NCBI GenBank assembly: GCA_963932465.1
Contig: OZ010789.1
Coordinates: 595,707,581-595,771,580 of the forward strand
Source: Maratus speciosus
Taxonomy: Eukaryota > Arthropoda > Arachnida > Araneae > Salticidae
DNA: 64,000 nucleotides
Direction: 5' to 3'
Position 1 is the first letter of the stretch. Each line of letters opens with the position of its first letter. The notes beneath the pieces were generated by a model. It was given only the letters and a program-made list of their open reading frames with translations. It ran no database searches and was not told where the DNA came from. Shown here piece after piece: positions 22,887-36,071 of the stretch. The position numbers and the translations under genes were made by a program.

Positions 22887-23997
22887 TTTAAATATTTCAC
22901 TTCATTTCATTACATTTTGTCATATTGTTTAATAATCATTTTGATTGTTTTGTCATTTTAATCAAACTCTGTCATATTATCCTACTATTTATTGTTTACC
23001 TTAAATAATTCTCCTATCTTAAATTTTAAGTGTAAATACTCACTTTTTAAATGTTAAATTACTAAATAATGAGATGTAATTAAGTACCTATATTAACTTT
23101 ATTTTATAACATAATTTTAACTATTCATCATCAACTATAACTGTAAAATTTCTCGGGTTTGCTCAATAGTGCAACCCATTATGTAATAATAATAATACCT
23201 GTAATAATCATGTAATTTTCATTAAGCAGGGTCTTCCAGCCTGATGGAGCTTCCGGGCTTGTTCGCAAGTACTGGAGTCTCCGCGGGGAAATAGATATGC
23301 GTTTTCCCCTCGTGGACTAATCAGCTCTTATACCGAAAGGTTCGCTGTCCACGAGTGGGTGATTAGTGATTAGTGATTAGTGACTGATCGCAATTTCATT
23401 AAGAGTCTCGTTAGCGAATTTATTTGGTTAGCCTGAAGTTTCCATTTCAATCGGATTTCCTCCTCGCATTCTAATAAATAGCTCGAGCATGAGCTCAGAA
23501 GTAAAATTTTTTTGCTGTTTGTTGGTGTCCTAAGACACGTAGAATATTAACTCGTTATTTAACATCTCTTTCCTATGAATAACTAGTTCTTGCTCAAGCG
23601 GGGTGGCTCTGATTTTTTCATCCTGTGAGATTTTTTTTTTTTTTATGTTGGTATGTTCTGATGGAATAAACAGTTTCCGATGACTACGCTTCTATGTTCT
23701 TATTGGGAAAACCCTAGATTTCTTCATAAGCTTTTTTTCACCACTCATGCGGTCTAATCTGCCTTGTCTTCATCATGAATAAATGAGTGTTTGATTGAAA
23801 TTTACCAATCGTATCATCGGTCCACAGCTGCTAAATTTCCACAGTGTTGACACTTCAATAGCGATGCTTACACTAAGTGGTAAGACTGCTATACAACCTC
23901 ACCAATGGTTTATTAAAATGTGGTACTAATCCCGTAATATGTCGTAAAAATCACGACGTGATTGTTCAAATTAACCCATTAATTTGTTTCGTTATAT
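22887..23997 (+). other. LINE 3' region and unassigned insert
   Basis: An (ATA)n-like tract near 23188-23202 (AATAATAATAATA) may be the LINE tail. Beyond it, 23220-23400 is moderately GC-rich and ends in GTGATTAGTGATTAGTGATT. Everything from 21587 to about 23997 is foreign to the surrounding MITE-A, but its exact boundaries and number of insertions are unclear. Confidence 0.45.
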
Positions 23998-24187
23998 ACA
24001 TATATAACTGGTATTCGAAAACGAGGTTTTCGCCAACTTTTCGTTAAAAAAAATAGCCTCAATCCCGGTTCGTATACGACAGTGTGGTCCAATCTTTAGT
24101 AACCCGAGGGCCAATCAAACTTTAGGATAGGAATGTGAGGGCCAGAGAAATTCCAGAAAGAAAACCAGTTACAATACAAAAAATTTG

Positions 24188-25510
24188 TTAAATTTTATAT
24201 TGGCACTGCTTTCCTGGTACAAGTTTATCAATGCTCACTGTAAGTTCAATAATGCCAGCTCTCAGGATCAATTCCAGTGAAGCAATTTCAATTCGATTTC
24301 TCGTTTTTCCTTTAATTTGTTTGAGAGCAGAAAAAGTACTTTCATACACATATGTACTGCCAAACAGCGATAACATTTGCATAGAGAATTTAAGCAATTT
24401 TGGAAAACGTTCTTTAAAAATCAATTTCCAGAAATTTTTAAGGGCATAACACTTTTTAGTTTGGTCGAATGGATCTGCCTGAAGATCACAAATTTCAATT
24501 TGAAGGTCACAGTGGACCTCACTGACTTCAATACCCATAGGGTTGTTGAACAGTGCAAGTTTTGGTTTTAGAGAGTCAAAATCCTGGAATCTGTCCTGGT
24601 ACTCGTGATATCTATTATCTTGATATCTGGTCTTAATATCTATATTTCATGAAACATACTAAAATTTGTGTCACGTTTTCCTTCTATCAACTGCTGATAA
24701 GGTGGGAAGTGTGCCGTATTATTCGCCTTCAGTGCAATTTGCGTTACATCAAGTTTTTGGCGGAAGCCTTCAATATGTCCATAAAGCTGGGGGATGATTT
24801 GTTTTCTGCCTTGTAGTTTCTGGTTTAAAGCTTTTAAATGGAAAGCTCGATCTGTCGGAAAAGCAAGATTATTTAAAAACTGGATTTCTTCCAGATTTTT
24901 CTTGATACCCATGCCGAATGTTCTGATTTCTAAGAAAAGCAAGAATTTCATTCCTCAACATAAAAAAATGTTGCAGACATTTTCCACTACTCAGTCAGCG
25001 CACTTCACAATACAATGAAATATCACCATACTCAGCTTCCAAATTGTCCAGGAATGCAATAAATTCTCGGTGTGTATGGGGTTTATTGCTTCCTCTTATT
25101 AATTGTACAGTATTTCCAACAGTTTTCATTGTCTCAGTGAGGCTTTAATTTTTTCACAGAGAGCCTCCTGGTAGATAATGCAAAAGGAAAAATAAACAAT
25201 TCATGCCTTTTTCATAACACAACCTTACTAACCCAGTTTCATGACCAACCATTGGTTTAGATCCATATGTTGCAATGCCAGTACACTTCACAAACATCCA
25301 TATTTACAAACGACATCATCCAGTTTGTTAAATATGTCAATACCTTTTTTTTGCTGGTTTCTAATGATTTCAATTCCAACTGTTTTTCATGAACTTCAAA
25401 TTCTTCGTTTATTGTTCTGACAAAGATAAGGAGTTGGCTGATGTTATCTATATCTGTGCTCTCATCTAAAACAAGAGAGCGAAATTCACATTTTCCAAAA
25501 CGCTCTTGAG
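24188..25510 (-). pseudogene. hAT transposase (GTF2IRD2-like type), broken
   Basis: Three minus-strand blocks in different frames. At about 25510-25340, FRSLVLDESTDIDNISQLL holds the first catalytic Asp of hAT transposases. At 24951-24640 comes LNNLAFPTDRAFHLKALNQK followed by KLQGRKQIIPQLYGHIE, a conserved middle region of the GTF2IRD2/ZBED-type subgroup. At 24538-24188, LFGSTYVYESTFSALKQIK and ELILRAGIIE form the C-terminal dimerisation region. Such enzymes move DNA with 8-bp duplications, matching the flanks of this element. Frameshifts and stops separate the blocks and the N-terminal BED-type finger was not found, so the copy is inactive. Confidence 0.85.
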
Positions 25511-25799
25511 GGAACCTGAAACTTCACCACCCATATCATTAATTCTTTTACTTAAAATTTTTTAGCCATCTTATTATATCCAAATGAAGATGCGATTTTT
25601 TCTGTACATATCAATGAGCTCAACATTCCTTAAAAACATTTTACTTTTAGCTAGCTATAAACATACCTATTAAGGTGCCTTTAAACCAGCAGTGTTTGAT
25701 GGTTGCAAGATATTTTTCTGTCTAGTTATTTCAGCTACAAATCATTAATCACACAACTTCTGGCACTTCTCTGGTATTGATCGTATTTTGTTTTATGCA

Positions 25800-26250
25800 C
25801 TGTGTCTATTCACGTTAGTGAGTAGACACACAGTCTACTCACAAAGTGTCTACTCACTTTACATTCCTTTGAAACACCTAAGACTTGAGAACAGGTAACA
25901 CTGCGGTTTTACATTATTATGTTCAACAGAAAAGTAACTTTCCTGCCACTTTGACTAAAATTGTCGTTTCACACGCCGTTTCTTAAGTTCCGCCATTTTA
26001 GGTACTGCTCTCGCAATAATACGACAACAATCTCTCTGCTTACTATATCTCTCAAACAACCTCTCTCTTCAAAGCAACCACTTTGAACTGTCCTGAGCCC
26101 CATTTTATAGGGAAACCTTCTCGAAAATCCTCCGCAGCTCACGAACGATCGCGAACCTATCGGCAGACAATCACTGGCGACCACCCGTCGCCTGGTAGCG
26201 GGGCCATTTCTCGCCCTACCCACCTGTCTCCTTCGTAACAGTACTGAATG
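25800..26250. other. hAT 5' non-coding region
   Basis: It lies upstream of the transposase remnant. It holds short direct and inverse copies of GTGAGTAGACAC / GTGTCTACTCAC at 25818-25860, possibly binding sites, and a GC-richer stretch at 26090-26225. The minus-strand frame there has no recognised homology. Confidence 0.4.
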
Positions 26251-26776
26251 AAAGTGAAAATCGAAGAAGAATTAAAACAGTCGAAGAGTATGTTCTATGC
26301 TTCAATATAGCCGTTATAGGTAAATCAAGATTGTAATGTGCTGCTGGCGTAAACTTAAAAAAAAAAAATTAATGTAGTATTACTTAGAAACTTAGGCAGT
26401 AAGAAGGGTAAAAATTTTTTTCCACAAATGTTAAATTAAATTATTTTTTTTTCTAGTAAGAAGAGCAAGGGCCAACAAAAATGAATAAATGGGCCGCATG
26501 CGGCCCGCGGGCCGCGGGTTGGACCACACTGTATACGGCATCTGGCCAAATATTAAATAATGCAACAAACCATGACATTAAATTTCAACTTCAAAGCGAT
26601 GTTTTAATTTACCACTCGAAAAAAAAAAAATGCTAACTGGCCAGAAAAAAAGATATTGGTGAGATTTGCACCCGGCTAGAGTAAAAGTACTAAGAATTAT
26701 TTGCGACCATGGAAACGTTTATGTAGTTTTTTTTCCAAAAAAATTTTGATTTTTTTAATCAAAATGGAAAACTTTC

Positions 26777-26990
26777 GGCAGAGATGTCATATACGGCGCG
26801 ATTGTATATTGGCGCGATTTTTTTCTGACGCCAATGTCATATACGCAACGGGTACTTAACTGGCGGTAAAGTATTGTTATTTTGCTTGATATGGTAAGTT
26901 GGATGTTGTTGTTTTTGCTGTTAATGTTGTCCCCAAATTGGCGTCAGAAGGAAATCGCGCCAATATGGGGCCGTATACGATATCTGGACC
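26777..26990 (+). mobile_element. MITE-A short form
   Basis: 214 bp, GGCAGAGATG to TATCTGGACC, with a perfect 8-bp TSD AAACTTTC at 26769-26776 and 26991-26998. It has the same doubled left end as the 3931 copy (two GTCATATACG phrases separated by GCGCGATTTTTTTCTGACG). It is non-coding. Confidence 0.88.
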
Positions 26991-27224
26991 AAACTTTCAT
27001 ATGAAAAGCGAAGGGATCAGGCCGTATTTATTTATGGCAGTTACATGATTTGAACTATTATAATATAGATGAAATGATGGCGATAGAATAATATTTGGCG
27101 ACTTATCACCTGTACATGGCTAACATTAAAGTACCAAAATGGCACCTACAATATAAAAAGCGAAGTGGTCCACACGGAACTGTTGATGATAGTCACATTA
27201 CTTAGGCTATTGTTATAGAAATTC

Positions 27225-27540
27225 TTTTAAAATACCGGGAGACAAAGACGCTGCACACTTAATTCATTTTATTTTAGCTTCTTTTCAAATATTTAACTAA
27301 TCTTCTTTAATCAAACAGGAAAACAACCATTGGATGTCTTAACAGCAACTAAATCGGCCTTAAATTTTTGCAATCAAAGGGAATTGAATGGAAACTCGTT
27401 TACAGCGAGATCTGCACAGCTTTTTTCAGTATAATTCAATCTTCTCTAATATTTTTAAAACCCATCAGATTAGCGTGATTTTAGATTCGGCGTTGTCTGA
27501 ACGGGGGGTTGGAGAGCGTAACTTGCAGGGGGCAGAGCAC
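27225..27540 (+). mobile_element. Decayed 3' part of the GC-stem Helitron
   Basis: It resembles the right end of the element at 46047-47511: GGAGACAAAGAC, CAATCAAAGGGAATTGAATG, ATTCAATCTTC, CAGATTAGCGTG and GGGGGTTGGAGAGCGTA. The terminal hairpin is eroded (GCAGGGGGCAGAGCACCTG). It lacks the MITE-B fragment present in the two intact copies. Confidence 0.7.
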
Positions 27541-27693
27541 CTGAATTATATATATATATGTATATCCTGTATATCTATAAACACACATACAATTCACAAA
27601 TGCATTCAAATTTCTTTATTTAATTTCAGTTGTACTTAAAAATTGAAATTTGATAAATCACGACTTTAAAAGGAACTTTATGTTTTTCATTTG

Positions 27694-27726
<33 letters not shown>

Positions 27727-28457
27727 CAAATAATATTAACTTTCCATTTTACAAAAACGTGTTTTTGCTTCTCTAGTATATTATATTGAAGTTGCGTAAA
27801 GGTTGGATGATTATGAATATTCGAAAATAATTTATTGCTTTCATTTTCCTTTAAATGATTTAGAGCTACGATCTTTAAATCCTTTTTTCTCAGTTTAATT
27901 TTTTTCGATATATCAGCATTATCAAAATTTTGAAACGTCTACACATTTTTTTTTTTTTTAATTCACACGTTATCATTTTTTCCTCGACTTTTAACGCGCA
28001 TGTCATAATATTAATCATCAAAATTTCAGTAATATAATTAGTTTATTCTTTAAATGAAAAAAAAAATAGAAACTAAATAGTCATTTGTAACGTATATTTA
28101 CACGTGCCATAATTTTCTATATTTTTAACAAATTAAATTTTTTGAAATCTTAATTTTACCGTTATAGAATATGCTCGAAGACAAAGCATGAAAAAAATCT
28201 TTGCAAAAATTTCAAAGTTGTACAAGTAGCGTTTTAAAATGTTCTTCAATTTTTACCCCAAAAATTATTTTTTTTTCATATTTTCCGTTCATTCTTGATT
28301 AAATCATTTTCCTTCATAAAACCATTTACTAATAATGCAAAAGATATTACAAAATACTCAAGTAACAAAATTAGTACAAAAACGCAAGGCCCCTCCAGCA
28401 AACTAAAATTAAGAATAGTTTATATTATTTGTTTTAAAATTCGGAAGAAATAAAGAA

Positions 28458-28500
<43 letters not shown>

Positions 28501-28501
28501 T
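28458..28501. repeat. (AAT)n microsatellite
   Basis: About 14 uninterrupted AAT units. Confidence 0.95.
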
Positions 28502-31437
28502 TTTACTTGTCGCTTGTTTATTGAAGAATTTTATCAACTTGAAATATTTTTATAATCTGCATCAATTTAATATTAATTCAAATCTAGCCTCAAGAGCTAC
28601 AAAAAAAAAAAAACTGTTATAAATATATTACCAACAATAATACACAATCTAGAATATTCAACAGATTTCATTTATATTTACTACATGTTTCTTAAACAAT
28701 ATATAATTATGAATATAACTAATCACGAATTTAATATTCTCTGGCAATACAAGATTACTTTTTCTTTATAATAAAACATAAATAAAGTCGATGCAATCAG
28801 ATAAGCTCTTTCATGGTTTCCCGTATATAAATTAAAAGACAGTAAATAACGCTGTCAAAGATTTATGATAATCACAATTTATCTTTGTAATATGGGAAAA
28901 TGAAGGCACATGACTAATAAGCTTAGCTTCTATTCGGAATCTAATAAATCAGGATTTTCTTGACGTGTTGACAAAAGAAAAAAATTAGCTCTGGCGCCAT
29001 ATAGATGGCCCCTTTGGTGACAGCAGTTCTTTAAATATTTATTGGAGAGCAACATTATTAGTACTAGTCTAATTATATTATTATATTCATTATTTCACTA
29101 AAAAAGTATATGTTTACCAATTTTAATTTGTAAGGCTGTTTCTTTTGTTTTTTTGTCAAAGTTGACTTTATCACACTAGTCAATGCGAATTTAATTCTAA
29201 TGAGAATTATTCGTCTTTATTGAAAGTTTCATTTTTCTCAGTAATAGCTCGGAGTTTTCAACACAATTTACAATGATTTAGAAAAATCCGACTTATTTTA
29301 GAAAGAATTGAACTGAAATATTGAAAAAAATGAATATTGATTATTGAAGGAATATTTTAAAAAAAAATGTTACAGCAGACATTTAGACATTGGTGATATT
29401 AAAAAATGAAAAGTAATCTTACAGTCTTAAAATGTGTTACTTATTTATTAATCATAAGCAGAACGTTTTGACTTATTTTACGTAGCGTCCTGTAGCAATA
29501 ATCAGGAAATTAAAATAAATCATTGATTTTGGCATTAATAAGAATAATATTTTGCGAGACGGGAGATTCCTGTCTAATGTCGAGTCATACAGCACGATAT
29601 TTAACACGACTGCAGTATACATTTATCGCTTACTTTTCTAAATATTACTGTTACTCCACAGAAATAAACAGCATATTAATTGTTTTCGTGCTTCTGTAAA
29701 TCTCTCCTCTAAATCGCTTATGCATTTGTCCATCCAAGATCAAACATGCTGTCAAATGCTCAGTTTTGCTCATATGTTTAACCATCATTTAATAGTTATT
29801 CCAATACTTTGCGAACGGGTACTTCTCTATCTCATAAATTCAAAGTTCTTCATCATTTGCTGTGATAGGTTGATCGTGTGCGAATATTAAACAATGGATC
29901 TATTTACAACCATTCACTCTCAATCCCAAATTATGACATTTTCTCATCCATTCACTGAGATAGGTATCTTACATAAAGTTTGTTAGAGACAGCAACCTTG
30001 TAAAAGTCATGTATGTATTTGTGATTAAAGTTTCAGAAAGTTTATTTACAAATGTAACTCTGGATATGTTTCTGCAAAAAATTGCTTTTCGGTATTTATG
30101 ATATTTTTACTTATTTTTGCTATTTGTTGTATTGTCCAAAATAAACTTTTTTATACACTGTTTTTCTCTTGTATCCTTGTTCTTCAATAATTTGTCTTAC
30201 AACAAAACTATGGCCGAAACACGCTCTACCTGCTTAAGGGCCATTTTCATCTTTTATTCCTTCACATTTGTCATCAAGTTTATTTCTTGATATTTTTTCA
30301 GAATATTATCATACCAATGAAAACAATATTGTCATACATATTGTGTTGTATTCAGTGCAGATTGTTTTGTTTTATTCTTTTAAGATGGTTTTAATTTAAT
30401 TTTTTTTAAACTCTTGTAATCTAGGATCTCTTGGCAAGATCGTTTTCTAGAAATGAGTTAATTTTCTAACAATGTTTTGTCTACCATATTTTATATTATA
30501 TTTTAGAGACCATATTCAAGATTTCTTCCAACAGGTACGGATGAAAATTCGCATACCGTCAACCGGGGTCCTTTGATCCTTGCGGGGGGGGGGGGGAGTT
30601 ACTTTGGTACAGCCCATAAAAAAGATTTTACTCTTTGTATTGAACAAACAATACAAGATAAGTCGTTTTTGCTCTTGAAAAATATTTTAGAACCTACTAT
30701 AGGGAATTTGATTAGTTTGGGGGTAATTAAAATATTTTAGTGGCAACACTATATGTGTTTGTAAAAACTGTTTTGGTGTGTAGATTTTAACTCCCCAAAC
30801 TTTCTATATTGACATAATCTGGATAAGAGATACAAATAAGGTAAGTGTTAAAATATTACCTTTACTAACCTGTAGCCCATGTGTGATCATAGTTTTTCCT
30901 TTAACTTTTGATTTTGACAGAAAATGTTTACGTTTTCATAAAGATAACATGAAAACTAGTTTTTCGAGGCTACTTTGTGCCAGGACTTTTTGCAGCGGAA
31001 GTAGCCCCAGTTATTTAGAAATGCCTTTTATACAATCAAATCTCTTAAAAAATGTATTAAGTAACATTTTTTTTTTCAAATGTTACTTCAGCAAAATGTT
31101 ACATTAATTATTTTTGTTCCAGTTGCTGAGGATAACATTATGAAAACTGTTTCTCATGTCTTTAATATTAACATTTGTTTTTTTTTTGTTTTTTTTTGTG
31201 TTTATATGTAAAAAAAAAAAGAAAAAGTTTATAAAGTATGCAGTATTAATTGATTAGCAGATCCTATTGCAATCAATTGCTAATCGGTTTTAATATTCCA
31301 ACATATGAATTGTACTCATTTTATATGAAAATATGTGAATGGACCAAAGAAGCCAAATTGGATGGCTTCTACCCGGAATATCTACGCAGATTTTGATTGG
31401 TCCATTTCCAAATGAAAACTTTTTTTTATATATAGAA

Positions 31438-31440
<3 letters not shown>

Positions 31441-31474
<34 letters not shown>

Positions 31475-31490
31475 TATATCCATATATATA
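31441..31490. repeat. (TA)n microsatellite
   Basis: TA units interrupted by a few C residues. Confidence 0.9.
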
Positions 31491-31949
31491 ACCATTAATT
31501 AAACATTACTGACCACCATCAATAATTGTGATAGCATGAATGAATTTACAACTATACATTGTCCCCAGTACATTGAATGGATACAAAAACATAATAAACA
31601 AGCTGCAAAGTATAAAATAAAAGTCCCTTGTACTATATAACAAAAATTAATAAAGAAGAAAAAGAGAAGAAAATGGATTTCAATAAAAATAATTGAAAAG
31701 CTTATATATTGAATCACGTTTTCAAGAGTACAGAACTCAATTATACAAGTAAAATCGGTTGTTTTCTGTGAGGAAAAAAAAAAAAAACTAAAAGCTGAAA
31801 AAAAAATTTCCCCTGCACTCTAACGACCAATAGAACCAGAAGAATAGTTTCAAACTGAAAACAGAATAAAATTAAATTCCATGAAATGGAAAAAGCAATA
31901 GAACCTTTTATATAATTAATTTATATCAGGGAATAAAAAAATATATATA

Positions 31950-33470
31950 TGATATTTGTCACACTGTAACTCTCGTATTTATGAACCGATTTGGATGAAA
32001 CTTCGTGTATATATAGTACATACCAATGTCTTGACCGAGTTCGTTGGCCAGCTTCATCCGCCATCTTGTTTCAAAATGGCGGCCATTTAAATTTTTAAAA
32101 GAAATTTACAATTTGAAATGTCGTACCAATATATTGAAAATTAAAATTTTTTTTTTCTTATGTGCTTGACCTTGATACAAAGATTCCGGAGCAGTTTTTG
32201 TTTCGTTTATATCTTTAAAAATGGCTGAGTTATAGCACTTTAAATTTCTAGCATGGCTGACATTTTGAAACGATGTGATATTTGTCACGCAATGACACGT
32301 GTATTTATTAACCTATTTCAATGAAGAAGGCATATGTATTGTACAGGGTTGGTGAACCTATGGCACGCGTGCCAGAGTTGGCACGTAACCTAATTTTTAT
32401 TTCAAGGGTAAAATTTAAATTTGATAATTGTTATAAAGATAAAATCCATTTTCTATTTCTGTTATAGCAAATAAAATTTTGTTCCATACGAACAGACGAT
32501 CACAAATAATGTAATTATGTTTTGTATGAATTAACACACCATAATAATTTTCTTTTCCTGTGATGCTATGCAGCGCTTTCTACGTTTATTTTCTTTTCTA
32601 TATGAATTTAAAAAGCTGTAATTTTCAAATGAATTTCATTTGACAGTCATTGCAGTTAAATGACAAAAGAATTCAATTTAGCTATTGTAAAAATAACAAA
32701 ATATGGACCAGATATAAAGAACTTTCCATTGAATGTAGCAAAAATCTCATCAATGCATTCTTACTATATTTATGCAATTTGGAAAATTATAACCGAGATG
32801 TTGCATTAATAATAAGTTAAAAATTAATTAAATAAAGACTCGTATTGCCCGCCTTTATTACAGTACGTACTGCATAAATGAATCCTATTTACGAATTAAA
32901 AATTCTTTCATTTAATGGCTGATTCCAGTGTACAGAAAAATCGCATTTTTATTTTTTATATTTTTTAAATATTAATTATTAATGCATGAGAACAACTGAT
33001 TTTATAAACAGTGTTTCGTATAAACATCTCACTCTTCAAAATTATTTTTGTATATGTTTAGCACGTTAAATTTTTGATAGATATTGTTTGTGAATTTTCG
33101 GCACGTGCACGTGAAAAGGTTCGCCAACCCTGGTATAGTATATAGCAAGGTCTTGCCCAAGTTCGCTGGCCAGCTTTTTCAGCCATTTTGTTTCCAAATG
33201 GCGGCCAGTAAATAAAAAGAAATTATATTTAAAGTAATGTGCAAAAAATTTAGAAATTGATAAAGGTTTCTTTTTTGGGTGGAATTTTGAAAAATCTGAT
33301 TTTTTTCCTGCGACAACACTCGTACATATCAACCGATTCTCATGTGAGTGAGCATGTGCACTGAAATTACTATGGTCTTGGCTAAGTTCACTGGTTAGCC
33401 TCAACCACCATGTTGTCTTAAAATGGCAGGCACTTCAAGATATCGCCGAATTTGGCAAACAAATATAAGT
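31950..33470. repeat. Tandem repeat, three units, split by a hAT MITE
   Basis: Each unit carries GTATTTAT-AACC or a relative, AAGGTCTTG-CC-AGTTCG-TGGCCAGCTT and AAATGGCGGCCA. These recur near 32030-32090, 33145-33205 and 33375-33430. The second unit is interrupted by the 789-bp element at 32344-33132. Unit length is about 230-330 bp after removing the insert. Non-coding. Confidence 0.7.
32344..33132. mobile_element. hAT MITE
   Basis: 789 bp with ends CAGGGTTGGTGAACCTATGG and the inverse of CAGGGTTGGCGAACC. Subterminal palindromes GGCACGCGTGCC and GCACGTGCACGTG lie just inside. The 8-bp flanks GTATTGTA (32336-32343) and GTATAGTA (33133-33140) differ at one base. No transposase frame remains, so it depends on a relative elsewhere. 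Confidence 0.88.
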
Positions 33471-35333
33471 TACTTTAAATAAAAACAGCTTGGATAAAGC
33501 TGAGTAATCTGAAATTCTCATTCATAATAATTTAGTATTAATAAAAATTAGTATTGAATCTCCTATAATCGGTTTCCACTAAATTGATATTTGTGTGTTT
33601 AATAAGCTGGCTTTTTAAAAATAAGGAATATGAAAGCTTCCTCTTCCTCCCGGCACTGGCCGGAAGGACTTTTTACACCTGATTTCTGATTCCTATCTCT
33701 CACCGGTACAGTAGAAGCATGGAACGAGAATGTTCCATAAGACTCATGTGTCTGGTCGTGTTACCTTGGTCAAGTTCTGCCATCTGCATACATTAGATGT
33801 AGACGCTCAATGTGCTCTCCACATTTATATTTTTAAAAAATAGCTCTAAAAAAAACAATAGTAAATCAGTGTTTTGTTTTTTTTACGTCAGCGGTTGTGA
33901 ATTCATGAGAATGTGGAATATCGAAACCCTGATTTCGTGATCCAAACGCATCGAAAATGCAAACGTTTAAATACATTTACACATTTCTGACACCACTAGG
34001 ATTAAAAGTTCAAGAATTAACTCTAAATGAAAGCAGCAGTCAATAGTTTTTTTTTTTCAAACCAGTGTATCTGTCAGTATACCTAACTTTGGAATGACCA
34101 CTATTTACTTGATTCAATATATTTAAGCAGCAAAAATCTAAGTATAAGCGGAATATTCCATTCATTTACCCAAATCAATAGTTGAAAAATTAGCTCTAAA
34201 ATAGAAATATGAAGATGAGTAATTTCTTCAAATGCGAAAGTCTGTTGATTGGTGTGATTTTGGATTAATCTGACTTGAATTTCTTGATTCTTCAATACAA
34301 TGTTGGCAGCAAAAAAAAAAAGAGGCATTTTTCGATGAGACAAAAAATAAAAATTTCAAAAGATGAAATGTACAAAACAATAAATAAATAAATAAATAAA
34401 TAAATAAACAGAAACATTTCTTCAAACCAAATCAATTTCCCTTCCAATAGAATTATTTTCCTTTTTTCGTTATTTTTTTAATTGTAAAATAAAAGCTTAT
34501 TGAGCAGGACATTTTTCTATAAGTTTATAAAAATCGGCACTTAGATTAATTAGGATAGGTCAATTAGTCCAGATTAATGATGCTTTACTGTATTTGTATG
34601 TTCTTTTTAAATCTTTCGGTTAATTACTTTAAAATGTAATAAAAGAAGTTAAGATTAGATAAATTTAAATCTACACACATATTTAGTCAAATAAGATACT
34701 CTCATAAGTCAATTAAAAGAATTTTTGAAATTTAAGTGATAATTAAATGTTAAAATGGATATCACAAAACTTATTTTTCTCATTCTAATTTTTTTTGCAT
34801 ATCTTAATTTTGAGGCATTAATTATACTAAACTAAAAATAATGTAATGACAGAAATATCCAAAGCATTTAACTGCGATTTAAATTAACAAATCAATAAAT
34901 GTTGCAAGATAATGCCATTTTATTTATACATCATTTTGGAAGTATCATTTACAGCAAAAATGTTAATATTTCAAAAGGCAATTAAGATACTAAGACCTAC
35001 AATATATAATTGATAAAGTTGTTTTTTATAAGATTAAACAAAATTGTTAAGAAAAAGCAAAAACTATAATTTCCTGTAGACTTTGATCGAGATTTAATTA
35101 AAATTAAAACCATTCAAACTTTATGTAATTTAATTCTAATTTCTTGATTGGATTAATAAACGAGAGAAAATAGCGAGTTCGTTTTAAATAATTTTTGTCT
35201 AAGAAAATAAATATGTTTCAATATTTCCACAAATTAAAAAAAAATAATAATAATTGGCTTAAAGATCCTTGTGTTTTGTTTTACTTTATATTTTGCCATG
35301 TCATAATCTTCCATACATCATAATTATTAAGGA
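33471..35333. other. AT-rich, no recognised gene
   Basis: It contains an (AAAT)n microsatellite at 34379-34408 and a T-run near 34048. Short overlapping frames at 34101-34425 are low-complexity and unrecognised. Confidence 0.55.
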
Positions 35334-36071
35334 TCGACAGAAAAGATATTTAAGACAGAAATCGAAACGAAATTGAATTTCGGTAATTTTTCTATTTTGG
35401 GCCGAAAACGAAAACGAAATTTTCTAAAAATTATTATAGTAATTAATTCATACATAAATATAATTAATTATTAATTAATTATTCATGTGGCCAAAGTTGT
35501 CTCTCTTTGCCTGTAGCCTAAACCTTTCATTTTCATATAAAGTAAAATGTAATTAATTCATCAGCGACAGATAATGATTTGCTAATTATACAAATTTTAT
35601 CAAATTAAAAAATGTTTTAGTTATACATACATCGATATATCTTCTGTAATGATTTTTGTAAATGATCACCTGTTATAATAAAACTTTCTCAAAGGGTATT
35701 CGAAAAACGTATATGGTTTCAAAGAAAAAAAAATTCTAAATCTGCATCTTTTAAGGAGCACGGAAGAAACGTCTCGAAATTATAGTCGTACATTCACTAT
35801 TTGCTTTATAAATTTAAATCAGGCATTACAAATATTTTGAAACAGTGAAATTCATAGCAATAAATAAAGAGTGTCCCATTTGAGCCGATTCAGTTCAAAT
35901 CAATGAGTAATATTGAAAATCTCCGTAAGAAGAAACAAGATTTTTGGAATGCAAATTATTTATGTCCAGGTTTGGTCTGTCAAAATTTTCGCATTTTGTC
36001 GGCAGCATTTTTGCTGAAACTCTGTTTTTGTGCAGAAATGAAAACTAAACCGAATTTTCGGTCGACTTCTA
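35334..36071. mobile_element. Probable hAT-like MITE (GGTCGACCGAAAATTCGG type)
   Basis: The left end is GGATCGACAGAAAAG with AAACGAAATTGAATTTCGG just inside. The right end, inverted, is AAGTCGACCGAAAATTCGG. Flanks are similar AATTATTA / TAATAATT tracts. It is about 740 bp with no transposase. The 92-codon plus-strand frame at 35903-36181 overlaps the right end and runs past it, so I do not treat it as a gene. Confidence 0.5.

Larger units (their letters stand above)
24080..26531 (-). mobile_element. hAT transposon nested in MITE-A
   Basis: 2.45 kb. The left end CAGTGTGGTCCAA and the right end, inverted, CAGTGTGGTCCAACCCGCGG carry the GC-rich subterminal palindrome (GGCCGCGGG) usual in this hAT group. 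The flanks GTATACGA (24072-24079) and GTATACGG (26531-26538) are an 8-bp TSD with one mismatch, lying inside the MITE-A terminus. It encodes a broken transposase on the minus strand. Confidence 0.87.
21081..26547 (+). mobile_element. MITE-A long form expanded by nested insertions
   Basis: The outer ends are GATACAGATGTCATATACGC at 21081 and GTATACG...CATCTGGCC ending at 26547. They are bracketed by a perfect 8-bp TSD, AAATATTA, at 21073-21080 and 26548-26555. MITE-A sequence occupies 21081-21283, about 23998-24079 and 26539-26547. Together these reconstitute roughly the 319-bp long form seen at 3553-3871. The rest is inserted DNA: MITE-B, a LINE-bearing segment and a hAT element. Confidence 0.85.
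27541..31949. other. AT-rich, no recognised gene; simple repeats
   Basis: A-runs at about 27696-27725; (AAT)n at 28458-28501; 13 consecutive G at 30584-30596, with CCGGGGTCCTTTGATCC just before and GTTACTTTGGTAC just after; (TA)n at 31441-31490. I found no convincing coding region or bounded transposon. Confidence 0.55.
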
